A stretch of DNA of 6,993 nucleotides from a bacterium (GTDB taxonomy: Bacteria > Bacillota_I > Bacilli_A > RFN20 > CAG-826), in assembly GCA_019421105.1 (NCBI GenBank), contig JAHZFY010000060.1, positions 1 to 6,993 of the forward strand. The letters are read 5' to 3'. This document shows, one piece after another, positions 1 through 6,760 of this stretch (the stretch's first letter is position 1; every line of letters begins with the position of its first letter). The notes under the pieces are model-generated. The model was given only the letters and a program-made list of their open reading frames with translations, was not told where the DNA came from and did no database searches. Both the position numbers and the translations under genes were made by a program.

Positions 1-707
1 ATAACACTGCTGAATTATTAACTGCTTATGTCGACGCATTCACAGCATCAGAAAATTGGGATTCTGCTGGTGAACAAGATGGATATTACTTCTTTGCTAC
101 AAAAGATCAAACAATGGTTGTTGTCTTAGCTGACCAATACCACAATGTTATGATTGAAATTCATAACTATAATTTGACTATTTTAGTTAGCGAAGGCGCT
201 AACAGTGTTGCTGCTATCTTTAATGAATATCAAGGCTTAATAAAAGCATACGAAACTGCTAAATTAATCAATTTAGGCACTGTCACTGAAGAAAAACCTG
301 AATCAACATGGACATCAAAAATCGTTGATCCAACTGAAATTTTAACTACTAATGGAGCAGAAGTTTTTGCTACAACTTTATTCCGTTCTAAAGAAGAATC
401 TAAATTAGATGAAAAAATTGTTGTTGAAACTATCCAAGTCTTATTTACTTTACAAAATAGTGGTAAATTACAAGCATTATTTAATGATTATTTAGCATCA
501 TATGCAACTAATGGATTTACACCAGTTGTCGTTGGTACTAACGAAAAAGGTGAAGAATTGATTGCATACTTCAATTCTACAACAAGAGAATTAGTTGCAC
601 CTGGATTATATGGTACTGGTGTTGAAGGTTTATACGCACTCGTATTAGAAATTAGCGTTTTAGACGCTTCCTTACCAACTCCACCAGCTCCAACTCCTGC
701 AGCTTAA
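1..707 (+). CDS. Unrecognised, probably surface/secreted protein, 3' part only
   Basis: The frame is open from the first full codon at base 3 and ends with TAA at 705-707, giving 234 visible residues; the true start lies upstream of the window. An ATG at 114 exists, but the protein-like frame continues upstream of it without a break, so I do not use it as the start. The visible part has no cysteine, is rich in Ala, Thr, Val, Glu and Asn and low in Arg, and shows no obvious membrane helix. It ends in a short Pro/Ala/Thr tail (PTPPAPTPAA). An early segment (WDSAGEQDGYYFFATKDQ, about residues 19-36) followed by alternating hydrophobic stretches suggests beta structure. Such composition is common in exported lipoproteins or surface proteins of low-GC bacteria, but the signal peptide, if any, is outside the window. 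I recognise no family and assign no function. It converges on the minus-strand operon and shares a terminator with it. Confidence 0.8.
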   Translation, partial: NTAELLTAYVDAFTASENWDSAGEQDGYYFFATKDQTMVVVLADQYHNVMIEIHNYNLTILVSEGANSVAAIFNEYQGLIKAYETAKLINLGTVTEEKPESTWTSKIVDPTEILTTNGAEVFATTLFRSKEESKLDEKIVVETIQVLFTLQNSGKLQALFNDYLASYATNGFTPVVVGTNEKGEELIAYFNSTTRELVAPGLYGTGVEGLYALVLEISVLDASLPTPPAPTPAA

Positions 708-726
708 GAAGAGAAAATTTCAATTT

Positions 727-756
727 AAAAACCAGAGCCTTGATTCTCTGGTTTTT
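727..756. terminator. Bidirectional intrinsic terminator between converging genes
   Basis: ACCAGAG (731-737) pairs perfectly with CTCTGGT (746-752) around an 8-nt loop. Four A's before the stem (727-730) and the T run after it (752-758) can extend the pairing. On the + strand the stem is followed by seven T's, a classical Rho-independent terminator for the gene ending at 707. Read on the minus strand, the same hairpin is followed by five T's and lies just past the plsC stop at 767, so it can also end the minus-strand operon. Confidence 0.9.
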
Positions 757-766
757 TTATTATCTA

Positions 767-1558
767 TTAAAGTGCTTTATACTTTTTATTGTTATGATCG
801 ATCATGTATTGATGATCTTTTAACCTTAAATCAAATGAAATTGCTTTTTGAATTTCGTTTTGACAAAATTTAGCCACTTCTTCTGTTGATTTGCCGTCGT
901 AATAATCACTTGTTATAGGTTTTAAGAATTTGATATGAACAGGATATTGTTTATAATGTGGTTTGCCTTTAAATATGCGATTTGTTCCAATAATCGCAAA
1001 AGGAATGATAGGAACTTCTGCTTTCATAGGCATTCTAAAAGTTCCATGATGAAAATCAGCCATCAACCTTTTTTCATCTTTTCTTCTAGTTCCGTCTGGA
1101 AAAATAGCCCAGTCTTTATTATCATTTTTTAAAGACTCCAAAACATTTTTCATCACTTTCAAAGATTGTTTTAAATCATTTCTATTTAAAAATTCACCTT
1201 CTAAGTACTTCAAAGCAGTAGAAATTAAAGGGTAATTCATTATTTCAACTTTACCAACTAATGATATTGGTTTTTCTAATATGTCAATTAAAATAATCCC
1301 GTCATAATCGCCTATATGATTTCCAACAAAATATACATTTGTTTCTAAAGGTACGTTTTCTAATCCTTCGATAATAATGTCAATATCGAGTGATTTTGAC
1401 AACTTTTTTACTAATTTATGAATTTTTTTATACCTTTTTTCATAAGGTATGGTTTGGAATTTTTTATAAGAATATCTTTTTAACCACGCAAAATAAGCCC
1501 AAATGATCTTTGGAAGGATAGTAAATGCAGGTTTTGAATAGCGAGTGATGTATCCCAT
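767..1558 (-). CDS. plsC: PlsC-type lysophospholipid acyltransferase (1-acylglycerol-3-phosphate acyltransferase family)
   Basis: A 263-residue protein of the PlsC/LPLAT family, which transfers an acyl chain to lysophosphatidic acid to make phosphatidic acid at the inner face of the membrane. Motif I is NHIGDYD (residues 80-86), giving the catalytic HxxxxD pair His81/Asp86. GEFLNRND (121-128) fits the motif II position, FPDGTR (153-158) is motif III and VPIIPFAI (182-189) is motif IV. The N-terminus (about residues 10-26) is hydrophobic and aromatic and may lie in the membrane. Deviations are Asp in place of the usual Glu in FPEGTR and Gly where motif I often has Ser; both are compatible with activity. 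Exact acceptor specificity cannot be read from the sequence. It starts 2 nt after the pulA stop with no Shine-Dalgarno in the preceding bases, so its translation probably depends on that of pulA. It is the last gene before the shared terminator. Confidence 0.88.
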   Translation of the reverse strand: MGYITRYSKPAFTILPKIIWAYFAWLKRYSYKKFQTIPYEKRYKKIHKLVKKLSKSLDIDIIIEGLENVPLETNVYFVGNHIGDYDGIILIDILEKPISLVGKVEIMNYPLISTALKYLEGEFLNRNDLKQSLKVMKNVLESLKNDNKDWAIFPDGTRRKDEKRLMADFHHGTFRMPMKAEVPIIPFAIIGTNRIFKGKPHYKQYPVHIKFLKPITSDYYDGKSTEEVAKFCQNEIQKAISFDLRLKDHQYMIDHNNKKYKAL

Positions 1559-1560
1559 AA

Positions 1561-3702
1561 TTACTTTTTAATCAACCAAACTAAAGATATTGGAGGTTGT
1601 GTAACATTCTTACAATATAAATGACAAAATGACTTCCCGCAACTGGAAAATTCCATATCGTAATAATCATCTAATTCAAAATATTGAGTGAAATTACTAG
1701 GATTAATGCACAAAATAGCGTCTTTTTTGTCTTCTCCAACGCCTTTTACTTCTAAACGCATAACACCATTTTCTAATTTATGCATATAATGATAAACTTT
1801 TTCAATATCGCTAGGATTAATTAAGCCATAGATCTTTAATTGTTTACGATATGCGATTAAATCTTTTAAATAGACTGCTATATCAAATCTTTCATCTAGT
1901 AAAGAATAATCCATTTGATTAAACTTATCACCCATATTATATGTATTATCTTGAAGATGCTTGGATAGACCGATTTCTTGTCCCATATGATAAAATGGAA
2001 CGCCAAATGAAAAGGCGATAACAGCATTGATCAATTTAATTCTTTTTAATCTTTGTTCATCATCTTCATCATAAGATTGTAAAAACTTATCATAAATCGT
2101 CCCATTATCGTGACATTCGACATAATTTATACTTTGATTGGCGTTTTTAAATCTTGGTTGGAAAGCATAATTAACACATGTTGCCATCATCGAATAAAAA
2201 GCACCATCGATATATGAATAATCTCCATTGATATATCCTTTTTTTGAAATATCAAAGCATGATCCTTTTAAAATATCGCGATAAGCATCATTAAAAAAGC
2301 CAATATCCTCGGTTTTAAAAGCATTCATTATTGAAGCTTGTTCGGTTCCAGGAATACCAGTAGGAATATGCCAACCTTCACCATAGATTATAAAATCTTT
2401 TTTAATTTGATTCGCTTTTTGTCTAATTTGAGTCATTGTATCAATATCAAGAAGCCCCATCAAATCAAATCTTAAGCCATCGATATCGTAAGTCTTAATT
2501 AAATGTAAAACTGAATCGACAATCAATTTTTTAACCATTTTTCTTTCGCTTGCGATATCATTTCCACATCCTGAACCATTGATTATTCTTCCATCATTAC
2601 TTTTTCTAAAGTAATATCCAGGTAATATTTTTTCAAAAAGAGATGATTCATAAGAAAATATATGATTATATACAACATCTACGATAACACCAATACCATT
2701 TTTATGAAGAGTATTAACAACTTGTTTAAATTCTTTGATTCTTTCACTAGGAACCTCTGGATGTAATGAATAAGAGCCTTCTAAGGCAAAAAAATGAGTA
2801 ACATCATAGCCCCAATTATATTTTTCTAAAGGTTTTGTATCATCGACATTAGCAAAATCTAAAACCGGCAATAACTGAACGTGGCTAATACCTAAAAATT
2901 TTAAATAATCTAAACCAGCAGGATTTCCTTTGTTTGTCTTTTTATTTTTTTCAATAAGACCCAAGTATTTACCTTTGTTGACTATATCAGTATTTTTATC
3001 AATGGTAAAATCGCGGATATTAAGTTCATAAATTGAAGATTCCACTAAATTCTTTTTGTTAAGATTTGAATTTATACTTGGAAATTTTTCTTTTATTTTT
3101 TCAATATTGACAACCGCGGAATATTGAGAATTTAAAGTTACGCTTTTTGCGTATGGATCATTTACTTCTCTAGCAATTTCTGAATTAGTGACGATATATT
3201 GATAAGCAACGTTATTTAAATCTCCATCAATCGTTGTTCTATACACACCTTTTTCATGTCTTTTCATCTCATAATTTACGCGATTTCCGTCTTTATCAAT
3301 AATACTTAAATAAACACTGCTAGCTAAAGGAGGCCATAAAGCAAAATCAGTATGAGTTTTATGATATGTAGCGCCTAAATCATCGCCATCATAATAAAAA
3401 TTATCATCGAAATGCTCAAAATAAATCGCATCGGAAACATCTAAAGGTATAGAACCAAAGTTAGGTAAAAAAACTTCGTAATGATGTCCATAATCATATT
3501 TGTTGCTCATCTTGAACTCATAAAATCTGACATTGTTCATCGAAGTTGATTTTGTAGGTGTACATCTTTCGATGATCTTATAATCTTTTACTAAAAAAAC
3601 ATATATTTCATCACTTAAACGAGGCAAGGCTGTAAATACCATAACATTGAAAGAATTTTCAGATATTAATTTAGCATGATAAAACGATAAAGCATTTTTC
3701 AT
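1561..3702 (-). CDS. pulA: Type I pullulanase, cytoplasmic (GH13, AmyX-like)
   Basis: A 713-residue alpha-1,6-glucan debranching enzyme, close in length and order to Bacillus AmyX. An N-terminal domain (about 1-100) leads into FYYDGDDLGATY (about 102-113) and a CBM48-like domain (about 108-200, with ALWPPLA). The GH13 barrel follows. The type I pullulanase signature appears as YNWGYDV (295-301); the family form ends in P. Region I is DVVYNH (342-347), region II is RFDLMG (411-416) with the nucleophile Asp413, region III is GEGW (441-444) with acid/base Glu442, and region IV is ECHDN (529-533) with Asp532. The catalytic triad is therefore intact. There is no signal peptide or membrane segment, so it should act in the cytoplasm on imported branched maltodextrins or stored glycogen-like glucan. 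It starts 2 nt after the acpS stop and has no Shine-Dalgarno at normal distance, suggesting translational coupling. No other glucan gene is visible beside it. Confidence 0.95.
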   Translation of the reverse strand: MKNALSFYHAKLISENSFNVMVFTALPRLSDEIYVFLVKDYKIIERCTPTKSTSMNNVRFYEFKMSNKYDYGHHYEVFLPNFGSIPLDVSDAIYFEHFDDNFYYDGDDLGATYHKTHTDFALWPPLASSVYLSIIDKDGNRVNYEMKRHEKGVYRTTIDGDLNNVAYQYIVTNSEIAREVNDPYAKSVTLNSQYSAVVNIEKIKEKFPSINSNLNKKNLVESSIYELNIRDFTIDKNTDIVNKGKYLGLIEKNKKTNKGNPAGLDYLKFLGISHVQLLPVLDFANVDDTKPLEKYNWGYDVTHFFALEGSYSLHPEVPSERIKEFKQVVNTLHKNGIGVIVDVVYNHIFSYESSLFEKILPGYYFRKSNDGRIINGSGCGNDIASERKMVKKLIVDSVLHLIKTYDIDGLRFDLMGLLDIDTMTQIRQKANQIKKDFIIYGEGWHIPTGIPGTEQASIMNAFKTEDIGFFNDAYRDILKGSCFDISKKGYINGDYSYIDGAFYSMMATCVNYAFQPRFKNANQSINYVECHDNGTIYDKFLQSYDEDDEQRLKRIKLINAVIAFSFGVPFYHMGQEIGLSKHLQDNTYNMGDKFNQMDYSLLDERFDIAVYLKDLIAYRKQLKIYGLINPSDIEKVYHYMHKLENGVMRLEVKGVGEDKKDAILCINPSNFTQYFELDDYYDMEFSSCGKSFCHLYCKNVTQPPISLVWLIKK

Positions 3703-3704
3703 AT

Positions 3705-4022
3705 TTATATAATAGCAATTGCAATTGCATACTCCTTTTCATGAGATATAGATACATTAGGAAAAATCCTTCCATCAAAATGGATAACAGGACTTCCTAA
3801 AGTATTATATAATACTTTTATACTTTTTAAAGAAATATTTCCAATGCCGAGGTCATTCGCTTTTAAAAATGCTTCTTTAGCTGCGAATCGACCAGCCACG
3901 AACTCTTTTTTATTCGGTTTATTTTTCATCAATTCTAATTCCTCGCTAGATAAAATGCGATTTAAAAAATGTTCGTCTAAACTAATTCTTTCAATCTTAA
4001 CAATATCAATTCCTACGCCCAT
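3705..4022 (-). CDS. acpS: Holo-[acyl-carrier-protein] synthase
   Basis: A 105-residue AcpS, which moves 4'-phosphopantetheine from coenzyme A to the serine of apo-ACP and so switches on fatty acid synthesis. It shows the family's three hallmarks: GVGIDIV at the N-terminus (residues 2-8, metal-binding Asp6), FVAGRFAAKEAFLKA (41-55, with the metal-binding Glu50 of KEA), and VSISHEKEYAIA (90-101) near the C-terminus. It is somewhat shorter than the usual size of about 120 residues; the missing length lies mainly between the ERI segment and the GRFAAKEA helix, and the catalytic motifs are complete. The ATG shares its A with the ftsK TAA stop (TAATG), a typical stop/restart overlap. A weak GGTGG lies 6 nt upstream inside the ftsK end. 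The protein works as a cytoplasmic trimer in known relatives. Confidence 0.95.
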   Translation of the reverse strand: MGVGIDIVKIERISLDEHFLNRILSSEELELMKNKPNKKEFVAGRFAAKEAFLKANDLGIGNISLKSIKVLYNTLGSPVIHFDGRIFPNVSISHEKEYAIAIAII

Positions 4023-4033
4023 TAATAACCACC
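4020..4033 (-). promoter_or_regulatory. ftsK/acpS stop-start overlap with weak ribosome binding site
   Basis: On the minus strand the end of ftsK and the start of acpS read TAATG, one base being shared by stop and start. A GGTGG stretch (4033-4029), an imperfect Shine-Dalgarno, sits 6 nt before the ATG. This arrangement fits translational coupling: ribosomes finishing FtsK restart on acpS. Confidence 0.6.
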
Positions 4034-6760
4034 ATCTTTATCCTCAGCGTTTTGAATATATTCATCAATCGTTTCTAAAGAACTGACTTCATCACTTCCA
4101 ACATTAGCTTCTTTATTGAAAAAATCATCGTGAATTAATACTTTTGATCCTTTCGCGGTACCATGTTTTTCTACGATACCTTCATTTACTAATCTTTGGA
4201 AAATCTTACCGGCTCTAGAAAATCCAAAACCGAATTCTCTTTGAATTCTTGATATTGAAGCATATTCAGATGCCATGACACTTGCTTTGACATCTTCATA
4301 TCTTTCATCGATATGTTCTTTTCTAAGTTCATCAGAAATACCACCATTAAATGGTAGAGGTGGATCTTTACTATGATCTTTTAAGTCTAAGAAATCAGGA
4401 TGGTAGTCTGTTGTCATGGTGCTCTTTAAAAATTCAACGACTTGTAAAATTTCTTTATTTTGCACGTAGCATCCTTGTAAACGGACACAGCCAACTTTTG
4501 AAACAGTAGCAGATTGAACAAGCATATCGCCTTTTCCTAATAATTTTTCTGCGCCACCTTCTCCAATGATCGTAATAGAATCAACACTAGACGCAGTCAT
4601 TAAAGCAACGTGAGTAGGCAAATTACCTTTAATTAAACCTGTAATGACGTTTGTGGATGGTCTTTGTGTACAAATGATTAAGTGAATACCAGCACTTCTT
4701 GCTTTTTGAGCTAAAGAAATGACAGGTCTTTGAATATCTTTTGCTCTATCCACTAAATCAGAATATTCATCTAAAATTGCGACATAATATGGCAATTTAT
4801 CTCCTCTAGACTTATCTTCTTCAACCCATTCATTATATTGTTGAATATCTGACATTGCACTTTCTTCTAAAATGCCGTATCGTCTTTCCATTTCATCAAC
4901 GAGTTTATTTAAACAAACGACCGCTTCTTCAGGTTCGACAATATTTGGACATAGTAGATGTGGCATGCCTTTATATTTTGACATTTCAACACGTTTTGGA
5001 TCGACTAAAACCAATCTTAAATCATCTGGGTTGTTTCTCATGATCAAAGTCATGACAATAGAATGGATAAAAATAGATTTACCACTACCAGTTGTACCAG
5101 CCAATAACATATGAGGCATCTTATATAGATCGCTCCATATAACTTCGCCAGTAATATTTTTACCAAAAGCTACTGCCATTGGGTGCTCTTCTTTAGGTGG
5201 CAATTTTTCTAATATTTCTTTAAATCCAACAGTTGTTACCATCGCGTTAGGAATTTCTAAACCAGAATAAGTTGTACCAGGAACAATAGATTCAAAACGC
5301 GCAGGAATACCGCCTAATCTAATTGATATATCATTTGTCTTATTATTGATATCTTTAGATGATGTAGTTTCAAAATATTCGATATTATATCTTGTAACAG
5401 ATGGACCAATAACATATCCGCAACATTGAGCTTTAATGTTAAAGGTATTCAAAATATTATTAATAACCGCCATTCTTTGTTCGGCTGTCATATTATTTTT
5501 TTCAGTCGCGTCACTATTATCATATTCTGCTAATAAAGATAAACTAGGTGGTATGAATTTATGTTTGACAATGATTGGATCTTTATTGACTGCTGGCGAT
5601 GGATTATTATTTGGATTTAAAGAAACACTTGGATTAACATTTTGTGTTTGTTGGATTTGCTCTTCTACTTTTTTAATCGCAACAGGTTCTTTAAATTCAG
5701 GCATTGCCATAGCAAGTTTTTCATCGATTGGCTTGATGATTTTATTTTCTTTTTCAACCTTTATAACTTCTTCTTTTAAAATAGTTTTTTCTTGTTGAGG
5801 TGCATTTAAAGAAACATCAGGTATATCTTCTGATTTTGTTTGTTCAATAACTGTTTCTTTTAAAGGTTCAATTGTGCTTGGTTGAACAAATTTTGGACTG
5901 GCCTTTTTAAAATATGCTTTGCTTATTCCACCTGGCTTAGTATTCAAAGTGTCGTATATTGGTGTTTTTGGTCTAGCATATTCAGGCGCTACATTATTTT
6001 CAATAGCAACATCGCTCTTTTTTTCTGGTTGAATGTTTCTTTCAAATTGTTCATTTTCTAATTTAGATGCATTTTTAATGACGCTATTTGATTTATCTTT
6101 AATCTCATATAAAAAGTTAGGATTAGAAGCTCCAAATTCTTCTAAATGTTGTTTCATCTCTTCTTTTTGTTTTTTCTTTTTGGTCTTTTTGATTTTGACT
6201 ATATCTATTATAAAAGGTGTTCCACCTATCGCTAGTCCTAAAACTATAACAAAGCTAGAAAATAAATAAGACGGCAAAGTATTTTTAAACATCGTGTTCA
6301 ATAATGCACTTAAAAAATATCCAATGTAACCACCACCGATATTTTGTTTTCCACTTTGGAACAAAAATGGTAAATGGATTTCTGAATAATAGTTTTTAAA
6401 ATGATTGACGTAGATAGAACTAAAATTATCAACATAATAAATAGTTTCATAACTCGTCAAACTAATTAAACAAGATATACCGATCATCATCACGATTATG
6501 CCAGCAATAATCCAGATATAGTGTTTTATTTTAAAATCGTGAGTTGAAAACACTAAACTGATTCCTTTTAACAAAACTGCTAGCAAAATTACATAATTTC
6601 CAAAACCAAATAAAAAGTTAGGGACAAAAGTTAAAGTTCTAGCGACATAACCAATATCCATTACAAAAACAAATGTTAAAATACACAAAAACAAGCCAAG
6701 AAATAATGAAAAATGCTTATTGTTAATTGGTTTAATGTTTTTTTCTTTTTTTTGTTCCAT
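4022..6760 (-). CDS. ftsK: DNA translocase FtsK/SpoIIIE family
   Basis: A 912-residue septal DNA pump when started at the ATG at 6760. I choose this start because GGGAGG lies 5 nt upstream and the residues that follow (MEQKKEKN, then a hydrophobic helix) look like an FtsK N-terminus; the frame stays open upstream, but there it encodes the RNase J C-terminus. Four or five membrane helices fall at about residues 17-37, 47-71, 80-101, 145-160 and 165-186. A Lys/Glu/Pro/Gln-rich cytoplasmic linker runs to about 400. The motor follows: GYVIGPSVTRY (about 448-458), Walker A AGTTGSGKS (554-562), VDPKRVEMS (586-594), Walker B-like YVAILDEYSDL (659-669), TQRPSTNVITG (698-708) and GGAEKLLGKGDML (735-747). 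The C-terminal winged-helix gamma domain (about 825-880, with SISRIQREFGFGFSRAG) in relatives reads polar DNA sequences. Within the motor, two arginines that are usual in the family (PxRIAF and DSRTI) are His717 and Ile729. It clears chromosomal DNA from the closing septum. It overlaps acpS by one base. Confidence 0.95.
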   Translation of the reverse strand: MEQKKEKNIKPINNKHFSLFLGLFLCILTFVFVMDIGYVARTLTFVPNFLFGFGNYVILLAVLLKGISLVFSTHDFKIKHYIWIIAGIIVMMIGISCLISLTSYETIYYVDNFSSIYVNHFKNYYSEIHLPFLFQSGKQNIGGGYIGYFLSALLNTMFKNTLPSYLFSSFVIVLGLAIGGTPFIIDIVKIKKTKKKKQKEEMKQHLEEFGASNPNFLYEIKDKSNSVIKNASKLENEQFERNIQPEKKSDVAIENNVAPEYARPKTPIYDTLNTKPGGISKAYFKKASPKFVQPSTIEPLKETVIEQTKSEDIPDVSLNAPQQEKTILKEEVIKVEKENKIIKPIDEKLAMAMPEFKEPVAIKKVEEQIQQTQNVNPSVSLNPNNNPSPAVNKDPIIVKHKFIPPSLSLLAEYDNSDATEKNNMTAEQRMAVINNILNTFNIKAQCCGYVIGPSVTRYNIEYFETTSSKDINNKTNDISIRLGGIPARFESIVPGTTYSGLEIPNAMVTTVGFKEILEKLPPKEEHPMAVAFGKNITGEVIWSDLYKMPHMLLAGTTGSGKSIFIHSIVMTLIMRNNPDDLRLVLVDPKRVEMSKYKGMPHLLCPNIVEPEEAVVCLNKLVDEMERRYGILEESAMSDIQQYNEWVEEDKSRGDKLPYYVAILDEYSDLVDRAKDIQRPVISLAQKARSAGIHLIICTQRPSTNVITGLIKGNLPTHVALMTASSVDSITIIGEGGAEKLLGKGDMLVQSATVSKVGCVRLQGCYVQNKEILQVVEFLKSTMTTDYHPDFLDLKDHSKDPPLPFNGGISDELRKEHIDERYEDVKASVMASEYASISRIQREFGFGFSRAGKIFQRLVNEGIVEKHGTAKGSKVLIHDDFFNKEANVGSDEVSSLETIDEYIQNAEDKDGGY
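6732..6753 (-). other. A8-G-A7 run, possible -1 slippage site at the start of ftsK
   Basis: Codons 3-8 of ftsK read as eight A's, a G and seven A's on the minus strand. In the RNase J/FtsK frame the codons are CAA AAA AAA GAA, so A AAA AAA (6752-6746) has the form of a -1 slippery heptamer. After a -1 slip the next codons are AGA AAA AAA CAT and then TAA (6734-6732). GGGAGG ends 13 nt upstream, a spacing that could stimulate slippage as in dnaX. Function is speculative; the run may simply encode the Lys/Glu-rich N-terminus. Confidence 0.25.

Noticed and set aside
3715..3728. Perfect 14-nt palindrome GCAATTGCAATTGC as an operator
   Set aside because: It arises from alternating Ala and Ile codons at the conserved C-terminus of acpS, inside coding sequence.
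3732..3739. AAAAGGAG on the minus strand as a pulA ribosome binding site
   Set aside because: It lies 29 nt before the pulA ATG, too far for normal use, and simply encodes the Glu-Lys-Glu codons of acpS.
5436..5798. Plus-strand open frame of 120 codons with a membrane-protein look
   Set aside because: It is antisense to the Lys/Glu-rich FtsK linker; AAA/GAA codons read backwards as Phe/Leu/Ser-rich peptide. The same applies to the other short + strand frames within 935-6902.
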